DNA of 39,953 bases from Spirulina sp. SIO3F2 (GCA_010672165.1 JAAHHN010000035.1:1-39953); one strand, 5' to 3'. Positions 7,906 to 16,180 are shown, counted from the first letter of the stretch. Made by a program: numbers and translations. Notes: generated by a model not told the origin, from the sequence alone.

Positions 7906-9792
7906 TTACAGTTGCGGTACATATTGTTCCTTTTCCGGAACTTCCGTGTATTCCGCCACAATCTGACGGAATTCGTCACCATCAATAGTTTCTTTTTCAA
8001 TCAAGAGTTCTACAAGGCGATCGATCACCACACGGTTGTCGCGGACAATCTGCCGAGAAATCTGATGGCAATGTTCAGCAATCTCCCGCACCTGAGCGTC
8101 GATGCGAGTGGCGATCGACTCAGAATATTCCGCGCGGCTCATGAGACCATTGCCTAAAAAGACTTCACCAGACTGACTCTCCAAGGAAAGGGGGCCAAGG
8201 TCACTCATGCCAAAGCGGGTCACCATTTGCCGAGCCATGCCAGTGACCTGTTGCAGATCACCCCCCGCACCTGTGGTCACTTCAATGTCACCGAAGACCT
8301 CTTCTTCAGCGGCACGGCCACCGAGCGCCCCGCTGATCCGTGCCATCAGTTGGGCTCGGGTCGTCAGACCCTGCTCTTCGTCAGGGGTGAACCAGGTTAA
8401 ACCTTGGGCTTGGCCACGGGGGATCAGGGTGACTTTCTGCACGGGGTCATGGTCTTTAAGCAAGGTACCCACAATCGCGTGACCCACTTCATGGTAAGCA
8501 ATCAAACGCTTGCTCTTGCCATCAACCAGTGGTGTTCCTTCCATCCCTGCAATCACGCGATCGACCGCATCATCAATCTCATTCAGGGTAATGGCTTCTT
8601 TCCGGCGACGGGCGGTGAGGATTGCCGCCTCGTTGAGCAAGTTGGCGAGATCTGCACCACTAAAGCCAGGGGTTCGGCGAGCGATCGCTTCGAGGGAGAC
8701 CGATTCAGCAATCTTTTTGTTGCGGGAATGCACTTCCAGAATCCGGAGACGACCCTTGATATCAGGCGCATCTACCGTGACTTGACGGTCAAAGCGACCA
8801 GGACGCAACAGCGCCGAATCGAGCACATCAGGGCGGTTGGTGGCAGCAATAATAATGATGCCTGTGTTGCCCTCAAAACCATCCATCTCAGTTAAGAGCT
8901 GGTTTAAGGTTTGTTCCCGCTCATCGTTACCACCGCCGATACCAGCGCCCCGCTGACGACCAACCGCATCAATCTCATCAATAAAGATCAAACAAGGGGC
9001 GTTTTCTTTCGCTTTTTTGAAAAGATCCCGTACCCGAGAGGCACCAACCCCCACAAACATTTCCACGAATTCAGAGCCGGAGATGCTGAAGAACGGGACA
9101 CCCGCTTCTCCTGCTATCGCTTTCGCCAGCAACGTTTTACCAGTTCCTGGTGGCCCGACTAAAAGTACACCTTTGGGAATCCGAGCACCGACAGCCGTAA
9201 AGCGCTCTGGCTGTTTAAGGAACGTAACCACTTCTTGGAGCTCTTCCTTGGCTTCATCCACGCCAGCGACGTCATCAAACATAACTCCGGTCTTGGCTTC
9301 CATGAGGAAGCGAGCACGAGACTTACCAAAATTCATCGCTTGGCCAGGGCCACCGGGCATATTGCTAGAGCGACGGAACAAGAAAAAGAGCGAACCAATC
9401 AACAGCAGCGGAAAGATCAAGTTACCCAAAAAGCCCCACACTGCACCATCGTTACGCATGGGATGGGAATCAATAGCGATCCCTTCCTGGCGCAGCTTGC
9501 TCACCAAGTCAGGTGCGTTCATGGGCAGATCCACGCGCAGCGTCTGGAGCCGTCCATCTAGTTGAGGGTCCGTGGCCTGCACGATCGCGGTGCGTCCGCC
9601 TTCATAAAAGTCAACGGCTTGCACGCGATGAGCATCAACATATTCCAGGAAGCGCCCATAGGTCATCCGGGTGCTTGCGGTATTGCTGCCAGGGTTACTG
9701 TTGCCGCCAGCAAAGCTTCCCTGCCACAGGAAGAAGCCAATAACCAGAGCAGGTAGTGTCCACAGCAGGATCACTCGCCAAGATGATTTCAT
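7906..9792 (-). CDS. ftsH: ATP-dependent zinc metalloprotease FtsH
   Basis: 628 residues, membrane AAA+ protease. Layout: a TM helix at residues 8-24, a lumenal/periplasmic domain, a second TM helix about 118-140, the AAA domain with Walker A GPPGTGKT (213-220), Walker [10 protein letters not shown] (268-276) and second region of homology ([20 protein letters not shown]), then the zinc protease site HEVGH (434-438). The sequence most resembles thylakoid FtsH proteins of the FtsH2 (Slr0228) type, which act in photosystem II repair as hetero-hexamers; paralogue assignment is inference. It is transcribed away from rpoZ, sharing a 234-bp intergenic region, and has its own terminator. Confidence 0.96.
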   Translation of the reverse strand: MKSSWRVILLWTLPALVIGFFLWQGSFAGGNSNPGSNTASTRMTYGRFLEYVDAHRVQAVDFYEGGRTAIVQATDPQLDGRLQTLRVDLPMNAPDLVSKLRQEGIAIDSHPMRNDGAVWGFLGNLIFPLLLIGSLFFLFRRSSNMPGGPGQAMNFGKSRARFLMEAKTGVMFDDVAGVDEAKEELQEVVTFLKQPERFTAVGARIPKGVLLVGPPGTGKTLLAKAIAGEAGVPFFSISGSEFVEMFVGVGASRVRDLFKKAKENAPCLIFIDEIDAVGRQRGAGIGGGNDEREQTLNQLLTEMDGFEGNTGIIIIAATNRPDVLDSALLRPGRFDRQVTVDAPDIKGRLRILEVHSRNKKIAESVSLEAIARRTPGFSGADLANLLNEAAILTARRRKEAITLNEIDDAVDRVIAGMEGTPLVDGKSKRLIAYHEVGHAIVGTLLKDHDPVQKVTLIPRGQAQGLTWFTPDEEQGLTTRAQLMARISGALGGRAAEEEVFGDIEVTTGAGGDLQQVTGMARQMVTRFGMSDLGPLSLESQSGEVFLGNGLMSRAEYSESIATRIDAQVREIAEHCHQISRQIVRDNRVVIDRLVELLIEKETIDGDEFRQIVAEYTEVPEKEQYVPQL

Positions 9793-10026
9793 AAGATTAA
9801 AGATTTTTTAATATTGCGGTTCGATTCAGTCCGGCGAATCGCTGGGTCAAGCAAATTGACATAGCGAGGAACTGCACCAAAAGCCAAGTTGTCTTAATTA
9901 AATTTAACGTAGTTCTCACTTTGCCTGCAAGCGGACGCGGTTTTAGGCTCAGACAATAACGCATAGGCAAGGCGAGCTACAATAGAGCATTGCTTGCAAC
10001 TGAACTTCAAGAAAAATTTTCCTTAC
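9793..10026. promoter_or_regulatory. Divergent promoter region of ftsH and rpoZ
   Basis: 234 bases between divergent starts; it must hold promoters for both genes. I could not assign convincing -35/-10 pairs. Confidence 0.4.
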
Positions 10027-10254
10027 ATGGCTAAACGTCTTCCCTTCGACTCCAATGAACTCATGACCCGTGCAGATGAGCTGATGGCAGCAGCCTCAAA
10101 CCGTTACCGGATTACGGTGCAAGTGGCCAATCGTGCTAAACGTCGTCGGTATGAAGACTTTGAAAACTTAGACGATTCCTTAATGAAGCCAGTGATTCGG
10201 GCAGTGATTGAGATGTCGGATGAACTGACCCAGCCTGAGATTATTAGTGATTAA
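10027..10254 (+). CDS. rpoZ: RNA polymerase omega subunit
   Basis: 75 residues. Omega stabilises assembly of the RNA polymerase core via beta-prime. The ATG at 10027 was chosen over an upstream in-frame start at 9994 because the family begins with MAKR/MLKR. Diagnostic segments are [30 protein letters not shown], with the conserved helix NRYRI[11 protein letters not shown], and the tail [14 protein letters not shown]. The length fits cyanobacterial omega (about 75-80). A secreted hypothetical follows within 40 bases on the same strand. Confidence 0.95.
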   Translation: MAKRLPFDSNELMTRADELMAAASNRYRITVQVANRAKRRRYEDFENLDDSLMKPVIRAVIEMSDELTQPEIISD

Positions 10255-10290
10255 ACGTTCACCAACTATGTGAAACACAATGTGAGGCCA

Positions 10291-10932
10291 ATGGATATGT
10301 GGGGCAAATGGGCGAAGGCCAGTCTGAAGTATGGGTTAGCGGGTGTTGTTTCCCTCGCTCTGGTTCTTTGGGGTCTGGATGGTGAACATTTTGTTGCCGC
10401 TCAAAGCCAGTCCACGGAACCAACCAATGCTCCAACCGCAGCCTGTGCCCAAGCGGCTCAAGGTAATCGCAATATTCGGGCCGCAGAACAGGCTTATGGG
10501 CAATTATCCGATTTCCCCCGCGAAAATACCTATCGCTTGGCTGACTCCAATAAGGTGCAAGATTGCAACACCTTGCTCTATCGTTTGATCTACTATCACA
10601 CCCGTACCAAGCGGCGATCGCCCAGCTTGCGATTTGATTGGAAGTTGACCCTTGGCGATTATCTCGGTGCGCATGAGACGATTATTCCCGATCGCTATCC
10701 CACAGCCACCAGTCTGGATGAGAATCCGCTGGAGCGCGATCGCTCGATTCTTGATCAACTCAATCGCCAACAACGGAACGTTTTGGTGAATACTTTAGTT
10801 GTTATTTTTGAAGGTCAAATTCCATCCTCTGCCCCAGATGAGAAACCAGTAGAAGTCACTCCGGTTCCAGAACCACTCCAGCCCGAGACTCCGGCTACAC
10901 CCCAACCAGGAGATTCAAGGTTGTTGTTGTAG
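10291..10932 (+). CDS. Secreted conserved hypothetical protein downstream of rpoZ
   Basis: About 213 residues from the ATG at 10291; a GTG at 10270 would add seven residues. Residues up to about 45 look like a signal peptide: basic start (WGKWAKASLKYG), hydrophobic core (LAGVVSLALVLWGL) and a likely cleavage near VAAQS. The mature part has two Cys (in TAACAQ and VQDCNT), a compact middle with RFDWKLTLGDYLGAHE, and a Pro/Glu-rich C-terminal tail of about 40 residues. I do not recognise a named family. Its closeness to rpoZ (36 bases) suggests co-transcription. It is probably periplasmic or lumenal. Confidence 0.7.
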   Translation: MDMWGKWAKASLKYGLAGVVSLALVLWGLDGEHFVAAQSQSTEPTNAPTAACAQAAQGNRNIRAAEQAYGQLSDFPRENTYRLADSNKVQDCNTLLYRLIYYHTRTKRRSPSLRFDWKLTLGDYLGAHETIIPDRYPTATSLDENPLERDRSILDQLNRQQRNVLVNTLVVIFEGQIPSSAPDEKPVEVTPVPEPLQPETPATPQPGDSRLLL

Positions 10933-11071
10933 ATAATGTAACAACTGAATCACACTTCCCTTTTCACTGGAGGAACAACCGACAAGCTGCTCCAACGCAA
11001 ACCCGAGCAAACAGCCGACCCCACAATTTCTAGTGTTAATCTGTTGATGTTGCTCTTGTTTGTATCGCCTC

Positions 11072-13915
11072 ATGAGTCGAGATGCCCTGGTCGTTGGGAT
11101 TAGCCATTACACCAAGTCTCCGGATCTATGTTTGGACTCCCCGGTGCATGATGCGCGGGCGATCGCAGATATCCTGGAGCAGCAAGGAGGGTTCCGTGTT
11201 AAACGTTTGCTGGCAACGGATGCCCAACATCCCGTTAATCAGCAGATTCTCAGTACCCAGTTAAAGAAACTCTTTAACCCTGGTAGCAAGCAGGTTCCGG
11301 ATACTGCTCTGTTTTACTTTTCTGGGCATGGTTTTGAAGTGGATGAGTTGGTGAAAGAAGTCTGTTTGGCCACCAGCGATACAGGTTTAAGCACTCGGGG
11401 TTCCGGAATTCGACTGCAATCCTTACGGAAGTTGCTGATCACGAGCCCTGTTAAACAACAACTCGTTTGGCTGGATTGCTGTCATAGTGGGGCGATTTTG
11501 AATTTTCAGGAGGGGAATCCGGGGGATGAGGGGGAGGTGCGCGATCGCTGTTTTATTGCGGCATCACGGGAGTTTGAGGTCGCCTATGGTGGTCGCGGCC
11601 GAAATTACAGTGTGCTGACCCAAGCCCTGCTCAGAGGGTTGCAGCAACCGGGATCAGATGCCCTCAATTCCACAGATTTGCTGAGCTTTCTCCGGCGGGA
11701 ATTAGCAGATGCTCCCCAAAAGCTGATGTTCCAGGAAAGCGGTGGTGGTATTGAACTGGTCAGTCGTTCAGCCCTTGCCCATTCGGATGCAGCGAACCCC
11801 AATACTAATTTTTGTCCTTACAAAGGGTTAGAATTTTTCACCGAAGCGGATGCTCCCTACTTCGCTGGGCGGCAAGCGCTGACAGATGAATTATTGAACA
11901 AGCTACGGGAAAATCAGTTTGTAGTGTTGGTGGGGGCATCGGGCAGCGGTAAGTCTTCGGTGTTGCGGGCAGGGTTGTTGTACGAAGTGCGGCGGGGATT
12001 GCGGCTCTCGGGCAGTGATCAATGGCAAATCTGCGGGCCAATTGTGCCGGGAGAGCGACCGTTTGAAAACTTGGCAGCGGTTCTGGTGAATCTGGACGCC
12101 GAGCAGGATCAGCGCACGACCCAGCGACTCCGAATTCAGCAGCAGTTACAGGGGGATGATACGGCCGCTTGGTTAGCAACTTGGGTGGAAGAGAGCGCTG
12201 CGCCCCAGGTGGTGCTGGTGTTGGATCAGTTTGAGGAGATTTTTACGGGTCTGGGGGAGCCGGGGCAGAAGGGTTACGACCAGCGGAAAGATACGCAGCG
12301 GGCGTTTTTGGCTTGTGTGTTGGGAGCGTTGGTAAAAACACCAAAACTGAAGGTAATTGTGGCGATGCGGGCAGACTTCTTCGGCAAGTGCATTGAGGAA
12401 GATTACAGCGGTTTGGCAGTGCGGATGAAGGCGGGCTGGGTTCCGGTACAAGTGCCGACGGCGGCAGAGTTGGCGGCTGCCATTACGGAGCCTGCGCAAT
12501 GGGCGGAGTTGGAGGTAGAGCCGTTGTTGGTCAAGACGTTGGTGGCGGATGTGGCGAAAGCGCCGGGGAGTTTGCCGTTGTTGCAGTTTACGTTGAAGGC
12601 ATTGTGGCAGGCGCGAGAAGGCAATCGGTTAACGTTGGCGGCGTATCAGGGATCGGATGGGTTGATGGGTATGTTGGATCAGCGGGCAACGGCGGTTTAT
12701 GAGCAGTTTGATGCGGATGAGCAGCGGACGGTGCGGCATATTTTCCAGCAGTTGACGCAGCTAGGTGAAGGGGTGGAGGATACGCGGCGGCGAGTATTGG
12801 TGAGCAATTTGGTTGCGGAGCCGTTGCATTCGGCGGTGCGGGTGGAGCGGGTTTTGCAGGTGTTGGCCAATCCAAAAAATCGCTTGTTGGTGTTGAGTGG
12901 GAAAGGGGAGAATGCGATCGTGGATGTGGTGCACGAGGCGTTGATTCGCCATTGGGGGTTGTTACGGGGTTGGGTGGATACGAATCGGGATTTGTTGCGG
13001 CGGCAGCGGCGGATTGAGGCGAGTGCGGTGCGGTGGCAGGAGCAGGCAGAAGCGAAGGGGTATTTGTTGCAGGGGTTTCAGTTGAAGGAGGCGATGAGAT
13101 TTGAGAAAAAGAATCGGGAGACGTTTCCGTTGTCGGATGTGGCGAAGGGCTTGGTGCGACGGAGTGTGAGGCAGCGGTGGCGGAGTCGGATAAAAGTGGC
13201 GATTTGGTTGTTCATTCTGCCAATATTTGTAGTGGGGTTAGTGGAAGATAGTGTACGAAACAATAAGCTTTATGAAGCTCGGAAATTGGTGTACGACGCA
13301 ACACATCAAGATGGAAAGCATAACGCTATCAAAGATTTAGTAAAAGGATGCAAGAAAATCAAGGAGTATAATTGGTTTTCAAAGTACTTGAAATATCTGA
13401 GTGACCGAATCTTTGGGAATTGTGTAGATCTGGTTAATGCTCCTCTAAACGGAGCTAATCTTGAAGGTATAGATGACCTTCAAGGGGTAAATCTTAGTGG
13501 AGCCGAACTCCAGGAAGCAAATCTCCAAGGTATTAACTTTAGTGGGGCCAATCTTAGTGGAGCCGAACTTCAAGGAGCAAATCTTAGTTTAGCCAGATTC
13601 GATGATGCTGATCTCAGTTTAGCCGAACTCAATGGTGCCATACTTGGGAAAACTAAACTTAGTGGAGCGAATCTTAGTTTGGCTGAATTTGATGAAGCCA
13701 TTCTGTTGGCAATCGATTTACGGGAGACCGAAAACCTCCCAGAGCTTCTCAATGAAGAAAGCCGACCGTTGTTCTGTAATGTGGCTTTACCTCCAAAGAT
13801 CAAGCCACAGGATGATTGTGATGAAGTCAAGCAAGCCCTTGTTGATGAGGGTAAGTATAAGTCAAGTGTTGCACAAGATATGGTTAATGATGCACTTCAA
13901 ATTGAACTTGACTAG
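11072..13915 (+). CDS. Caspase-nSTAND1-transmembrane-pentapeptide repeat protein
   Basis: 947 residues. Residues 1-235 form a caspase/metacaspase-like (C14) domain with catalytic His86 in FYFSGHG and Cys137 in LDCCHSG. Residues about 245-700 are an nSTAND1-type NTPase: FCPYKGLEFF entry, FAGRQ, Walker A GASGSGKSS (288-296) and Walker B VVLVLDQFEEIF (near 380-391). A membrane helix follows at about 703-725, then pentapeptide repeats (A-N-L-S-G type) at about 786-885 and a short acidic tail. Such proteins are proposed sensor-effector switches: the NTPase senses a signal and unleashes the protease, possibly killing the cell. That role is inference from family knowledge. Start: ATG 11072 begins directly at the caspase beta strand; a TTG at 11060 is less likely. 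Composition shifts from G/T-rich (12.4-13.2 kb) to AT-rich at the 3' end. Confidence 0.88.
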   Translation: MSRDALVVGISHYTKSPDLCLDSPVHDARAIADILEQQGGFRVKRLLATDAQHPVNQQILSTQLKKLFNPGSKQVPDTALFYFSGHGFEVDELVKEVCLATSDTGLSTRGSGIRLQSLRKLLITSPVKQQLVWLDCCHSGAILNFQEGNPGDEGEVRDRCFIAASREFEVAYGGRGRNYSVLTQALLRGLQQPGSDALNSTDLLSFLRRELADAPQKLMFQESGGGIELVSRSALAHSDAANPNTNFCPYKGLEFFTEADAPYFAGRQALTDELLNKLRENQFVVLVGASGSGKSSVLRAGLLYEVRRGLRLSGSDQWQICGPIVPGERPFENLAAVLVNLDAEQDQRTTQRLRIQQQLQGDDTAAWLATWVEESAAPQVVLVLDQFEEIFTGLGEPGQKGYDQRKDTQRAFLACVLGALVKTPKLKVIVAMRADFFGKCIEEDYSGLAVRMKAGWVPVQVPTAAELAAAITEPAQWAELEVEPLLVKTLVADVAKAPGSLPLLQFTLKALWQAREGNRLTLAAYQGSDGLMGMLDQRATAVYEQFDADEQRTVRHIFQQLTQLGEGVEDTRRRVLVSNLVAEPLHSAVRVERVLQVLANPKNRLLVLSGKGENAIVDVVHEALIRHWGLLRGWVDTNRDLLRRQRRIEASAVRWQEQAEAKGYLLQGFQLKEAMRFEKKNRETFPLSDVAKGLVRRSVRQRWRSRIKVAIWLFILPIFVVGLVEDSVRNNKLYEARKLVYDATHQDGKHNAIKDLVKGCKKIKEYNWFSKYLKYLSDRIFGNCVDLVNAPLNGANLEGIDDLQGVNLSGAELQEANLQGINFSGANLSGAELQGANLSLARFDDADLSLAELNGAILGKTKLSGANLSLAEFDEAILLAIDLRETENLPELLNEESRPLFCNVALPPKIKPQDDCDEVKQALVDEGKYKSSVAQDMVNDALQIELD

Positions 13916-14204
13916 AGCCAATACTTTCTGATTTACCTATAATCTACTGGTCGCAATCTAAAGATATTCAAGTCACATCCGGCCAGCCTATCAACTTGTC
14001 CTGAAAATAGTTTCCAGCATGTTAAGAAGTTGCCGGCATACCTCTATTCTACTTTTTTGTACTTAGATAAGATGGTAAGATTTAAGTCAGTTGAGATATT
14101 TCTGGCACTCTCGAAACCCTTGTCTAGTAAGCAATGTTCATCCTACACAATGTCTTAACATAATTGACCGCCACTATAGTGGATATATGACTTTTGTTGA
14201 ACTT
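13916..14204. other. AT-rich intergenic stretch
   Basis: 289 bases with no coding signal, upstream of the toxin-antitoxin pair. The sequence is AT-rich compared with the core genes. The inverted pair CCACTATAGTGG at 14171-14182, just before the antitoxin, is a possible operator. Confidence 0.4.
14171..14182. promoter_or_regulatory. Perfect 12-bp palindrome upstream of antitoxin (possible operator)
   Basis: CCACTATAGTGG is a perfect palindrome ending 4 bases before an in-frame ATG (14187) and 22 bases before the preferred antitoxin start (14205). Type II antitoxins commonly autorepress at such palindromes. The role is inference. Confidence 0.45.
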
Positions 14205-14393
14205 ATGACTGATCTCTTAAACCAAGCTTTCGAAAAAGCTCAACAATTACCAAAATCATTGCAAGATGAGCTAGCCAAACAGCTTCTTGAGGATATCGAA
14301 GAGGAATTAAGTTGGCAACAGACTTTTTCCCAACCTCAGCCTTCATTTTTAGAAGAATTAGCACGAGAAGCCTTACAAGAGGTTGGTGAGTAA
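14205..14393 (+). CDS. Small antitoxin of a RelE-type TA pair, copy 1
   Basis: 62 residues from ATG 14205, or 68 from ATG 14187. The chosen start matches the paralogue at 15028, with which it shares most residues: LL-x-QAF-x-K-x-Q-x-LP-x-x-LQDELA-x-QL-x-EDIE-x-EL-x-WQQT-x-x-QPQPS-x-LE. The protein is acidic and mostly helical, as for small type II antitoxins that wrap a RelE/ParE-type toxin. A palindrome lies just upstream. The toxin starts 29 bases after its stop. Confidence 0.72.
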   Translation: MTDLLNQAFEKAQQLPKSLQDELAKQLLEDIEEELSWQQTFSQPQPSFLEELAREALQEVGE

Positions 14394-14422
14394 AAAGCAC
14401 AAATAATGATGTTGGGTAAATC

Positions 14423-14752
14423 ATGGAATACAAAGAGACTGATTGCTTTAAAGAAACGTTCAGTGAACTCAGGAAGAAATTAAGAAGCCCGAAGGGAAAA
14501 GATAGAGCCGGGAAGGCATTTGCAGTTCTTCGCAATAAGTTGAAGGAAGATCATCGTTATACCAGTGACAAGCTGGAAACGAGGAAAGCCACAGACGGAA
14601 ACATTCTCTATATTTTTACTATTCATGTTGCTTATCGAGTAGTTGGAGTAATTAAAAGGGACAGCTCAAAAACTATTGTTTGGTTTTGGGCTGGTTCACA
14701 TAGTGATTATAAAGAAGGGCTTGATAAACCATGCAGACCATGGTCGAGCTGA
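14423..14752 (+). CDS. RelE/ParE-like toxin, copy 1
   Basis: 109 residues. Basic protein beginning MEYKETDCFKETFSELRKKL and ending with the strand pattern YIFTIHVAYRVVGVIK and TIVWFWAGSHSDYKEGL, which matches the end of RelE-superfamily toxins of the kind with WFW-(I/A)-GSH-x-(E/D)-Y. Such toxins cleave mRNA at the ribosome or act on gyrase; which applies here is not known. It follows the cognate antitoxin by 29 bases. The C-terminal dozen residues (DKPCRPWSS) differ from the paralogous remnant (DKLLKRL), so the tail may be frameshifted. Probably functional, but untested. Confidence 0.72.
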   Translation: MEYKETDCFKETFSELRKKLRSPKGKDRAGKAFAVLRNKLKEDHRYTSDKLETRKATDGNILYIFTIHVAYRVVGVIKRDSSKTIVWFWAGSHSDYKEGLDKPCRPWSS

Positions 14753-14765
14753 TAGATTTGGACAA

Positions 14766-14930
14766 TTACATTGTCATAACAGTAGATCTTGTATTGAGGT
14801 TCAGGGGGCAAGAGGTTCGGGTGTCCTGATCAGGCTCAAGATATAGCGCGATCGCCTCTCGAATATTCTCCAGCGCTTTCGTCTCCGTCTCCCCAGCTTT
14901 TGACAACTCTGGTATAAATTTTCCACGCAC
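14766..14930 (-). pseudogene. hicB-like antitoxin fragment
   Basis: On the minus strand the frame reads RGKFIPELSKAGETETKALENIREAIALYLEPD before running on to a stop at 14766-14768. G-x-T-x-x-x-ALENIREAI-x-LYLE is the HicB/UPF0150 signature. The N-terminal half is missing or out of frame: the upstream bases encode similar residues only in another frame. No hicA toxin is seen beside it. Reading as a fragment is confident; its origin is not known. Confidence 0.65.
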
Positions 14931-15027
14931 CTCACCAAGGCAACCACAACACGATCGCCCTTACAGAAGAACAGATTGCAAAGCATGACAAGTAGAATTG
15001 AGATCCCAAACTCCTGCCAATTTCCCC

Positions 15028-15249
15028 ATGCCCCACCTCCTCACCCAAGCCTTCCAAAAAGTCCAGACCCTACCTGAGCCACTGCAAGATGAACTCGCCC
15101 AACAACTGATTGAAGACATTGAACAAGAGTTACGCTGGCAGCAGACCCTAAACCAGCCCCAACCTTCGATATTAGAAAAGCTAGCGCGTCAGGCCTTGCA
15201 AGAATCTGACGAAAAGCACACAAAAGTTATGGGCTTTGATGAGCTATGA
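15028..15249 (+). CDS. Small antitoxin, copy 2 (toxin partner decayed)
   Basis: 73 residues, a clear paralogue of the antitoxin at 14205 (about two thirds identical by eye over 58 positions). It has a C-terminal extension, KHTKVMGFDEL; the MGFDEL ending is typical of small cyanobacterial antitoxins, so this copy may preserve the full-length form while copy 1 is shorter. The expected toxin is present only as a 5'-truncated remnant at 15562-15732, about 310 bases downstream. The ORF itself is intact and might still be expressed and cross-neutralise the copy 1 toxin (inference). Confidence 0.68.
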   Translation: MPHLLTQAFQKVQTLPEPLQDELAQQLIEDIEQELRWQQTLNQPQPSILEKLARQALQESDEKHTKVMGFDEL

Positions 15250-15561
15250 GATCTGAGCTTTCTGCCAGCTTCCTGGCCTGTTTCGCCAAACTGCCTGAGA
15301 GAGTCAAACAAGCTGCTCGTTAAAACTATCGCTTAACGCGATGTGCAACTTTAAAATTCAGGAGATAAAATCCTCTGCAAGCCTTATGTGACAAGCATCA
15401 TAGCGAACCCAATATTGAGTAATGTTGAGCCAATTTAGCCCAAAAGCAAGAAACTCAGTCCAATTTTCGATTTGTGATGACGGGCTTTTGGCGAGAGAAG
15501 TGCCTCAAACCCTTGTAAAACCGTTCGATTTTAGTTGCACATCGCGTGCTTATGGCGGTAG

Positions 15562-15732
15562 AATCCCGCCCATCCCAGTTTGGAATTCAAGAAACTGAAT
15601 ACAGAAACAATCACCTACTCTGTTCGAGTTGGTGGTTGGCGGGCAGTGGGAGCGCTGAAAAAGCCAGACACAATTGTTTGGTTCTGGATTGGCTCACATA
15701 GCGAATATGACAAATTGCTTAAACGACTTTGA
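15562..15732 (+). pseudogene. RelE-like toxin remnant, copy 2
   Basis: After a TAG at 15559 the frame reads NPAHPSLEFKKLNTETITYSVRV, then GGWRAVGALKKP and TIVWFWIGSHSEYDKLLKRL before TGA. This matches the C-terminal half to two thirds of RelE-type toxins (HPSL-x-FK-K-x, YSVR-x, RAVG-x, WFWIGSH-x-EYDKLL). The first part of the toxin is absent, replaced by noncoding sequence from 15250. There is no start codon in a sensible place, so it is a pseudogene. Confidence 0.72.
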
Positions 15733-15803
15733 GCCAAGCGACCTGACAGAAAATCTAATCCTTGACCAAGGCAACCACAAGGCGATCGCCCCGACGAAGC
15801 CAC

Positions 15804-16180
15804 CTAAGCTAATATTTGTTGCTCTGAGCCAAATCCCGTAAATGGTTATAGCTCTGGCGGCCGAAATCCCAGGCCAATTTCACCGCCGGAATCCCCGCCG
15901 CCACCAGCTCCGATGCGATCCCGTCCTCCGTGTCATCCCAGGGTAAGCGCAAGAAAATTGTATCCAAAATATGCGTTGGCTTTCGGGCAATGCGAACACG
16001 GCTAGAAGCCTCATTTTTTCGTAATCGCTTTTCTCGATAAACTAATTCTGTTGACATAGATAGAGACATTTTTTCTCAACAAGAACCATCTTATTGCTTC
16101 TTGCGCTTACCCTGCGTGTCATCCCACTGAATCCAAACCTAACCCTGAATAATATCCACATGAATGGGTGTGGTGTGTAG
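15804..16180 (-). pseudogene. xisI: xisI pseudogene interrupted by a MITE
   Basis: Remnant of an XisI (fdxN-element excision controlling factor) gene. Reading from about 16180 leftward: PIHVDIIQG, stop, VWIQWDD; then a 176-bp MITE insertion (15939-16114); then, after the duplicated target, DDTEDGIASELVAAGIP; a frameshift; and EIGLGFRPPEL, stop, PFTGFG. XisI proteins contain HIDII-x-GK-x-WIQ-x-DGTE-x-GIA-x-EL-x-AGIP and LGFRPPE-x-RP-x-TGFA, so order and spacing fit. An 86-residue open frame (16069-15809) begins inside the MITE and crosses into this gene in the wrong frame; it is not a real gene. The N-terminal part of XisI is missing. Confidence 0.78.
15939..16114. mobile_element. 176-bp MITE (family B) with 17-bp perfect inverted ends
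   Basis: Left end CAGGGTAAGCGCAAGAA (15939-15955), right end TTCTTGCGCTTACCCTG (16098-16114), a perfect inverted repeat. It is flanked by a perfect 10-bp direct repeat, CGTGTCATCC (15929-15938 and 16115-16124), the target duplication. It carries no transposase. The insertion split the xisI pseudogene; deleting the element and one repeat rejoins WIQWDD to TEDGIASELV in frame. Confidence 0.9.

Noticed and set aside
8207-9756. Several long open frames opposite ftsH (up to 182 codons)
   Set aside because: They are antisense to a highly conserved gene, have Arg/Ser/Pro-rich compositions typical of shadow frames, and match no family.
11838-12952. Open frames antisense to the nSTAND region
   Set aside because: The G/T-rich coding strand produces long antisense frames rich in Pro, His and Thr; no domain or start signal supports them.
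14171-14182. Palindrome CCACTATAGTGG considered as a terminator
   Set aside because: The arms are only 6 bp with no loop or T run; position before an antitoxin fits an operator better.
15809-16069. 86-residue minus-strand open reading frame
   Set aside because: It starts inside the 176-bp MITE and continues into the xisI relic, partly out of the original frame. The xisI-like residues (DDTEDGIASELVAAGIP) are explained by the pseudogene.
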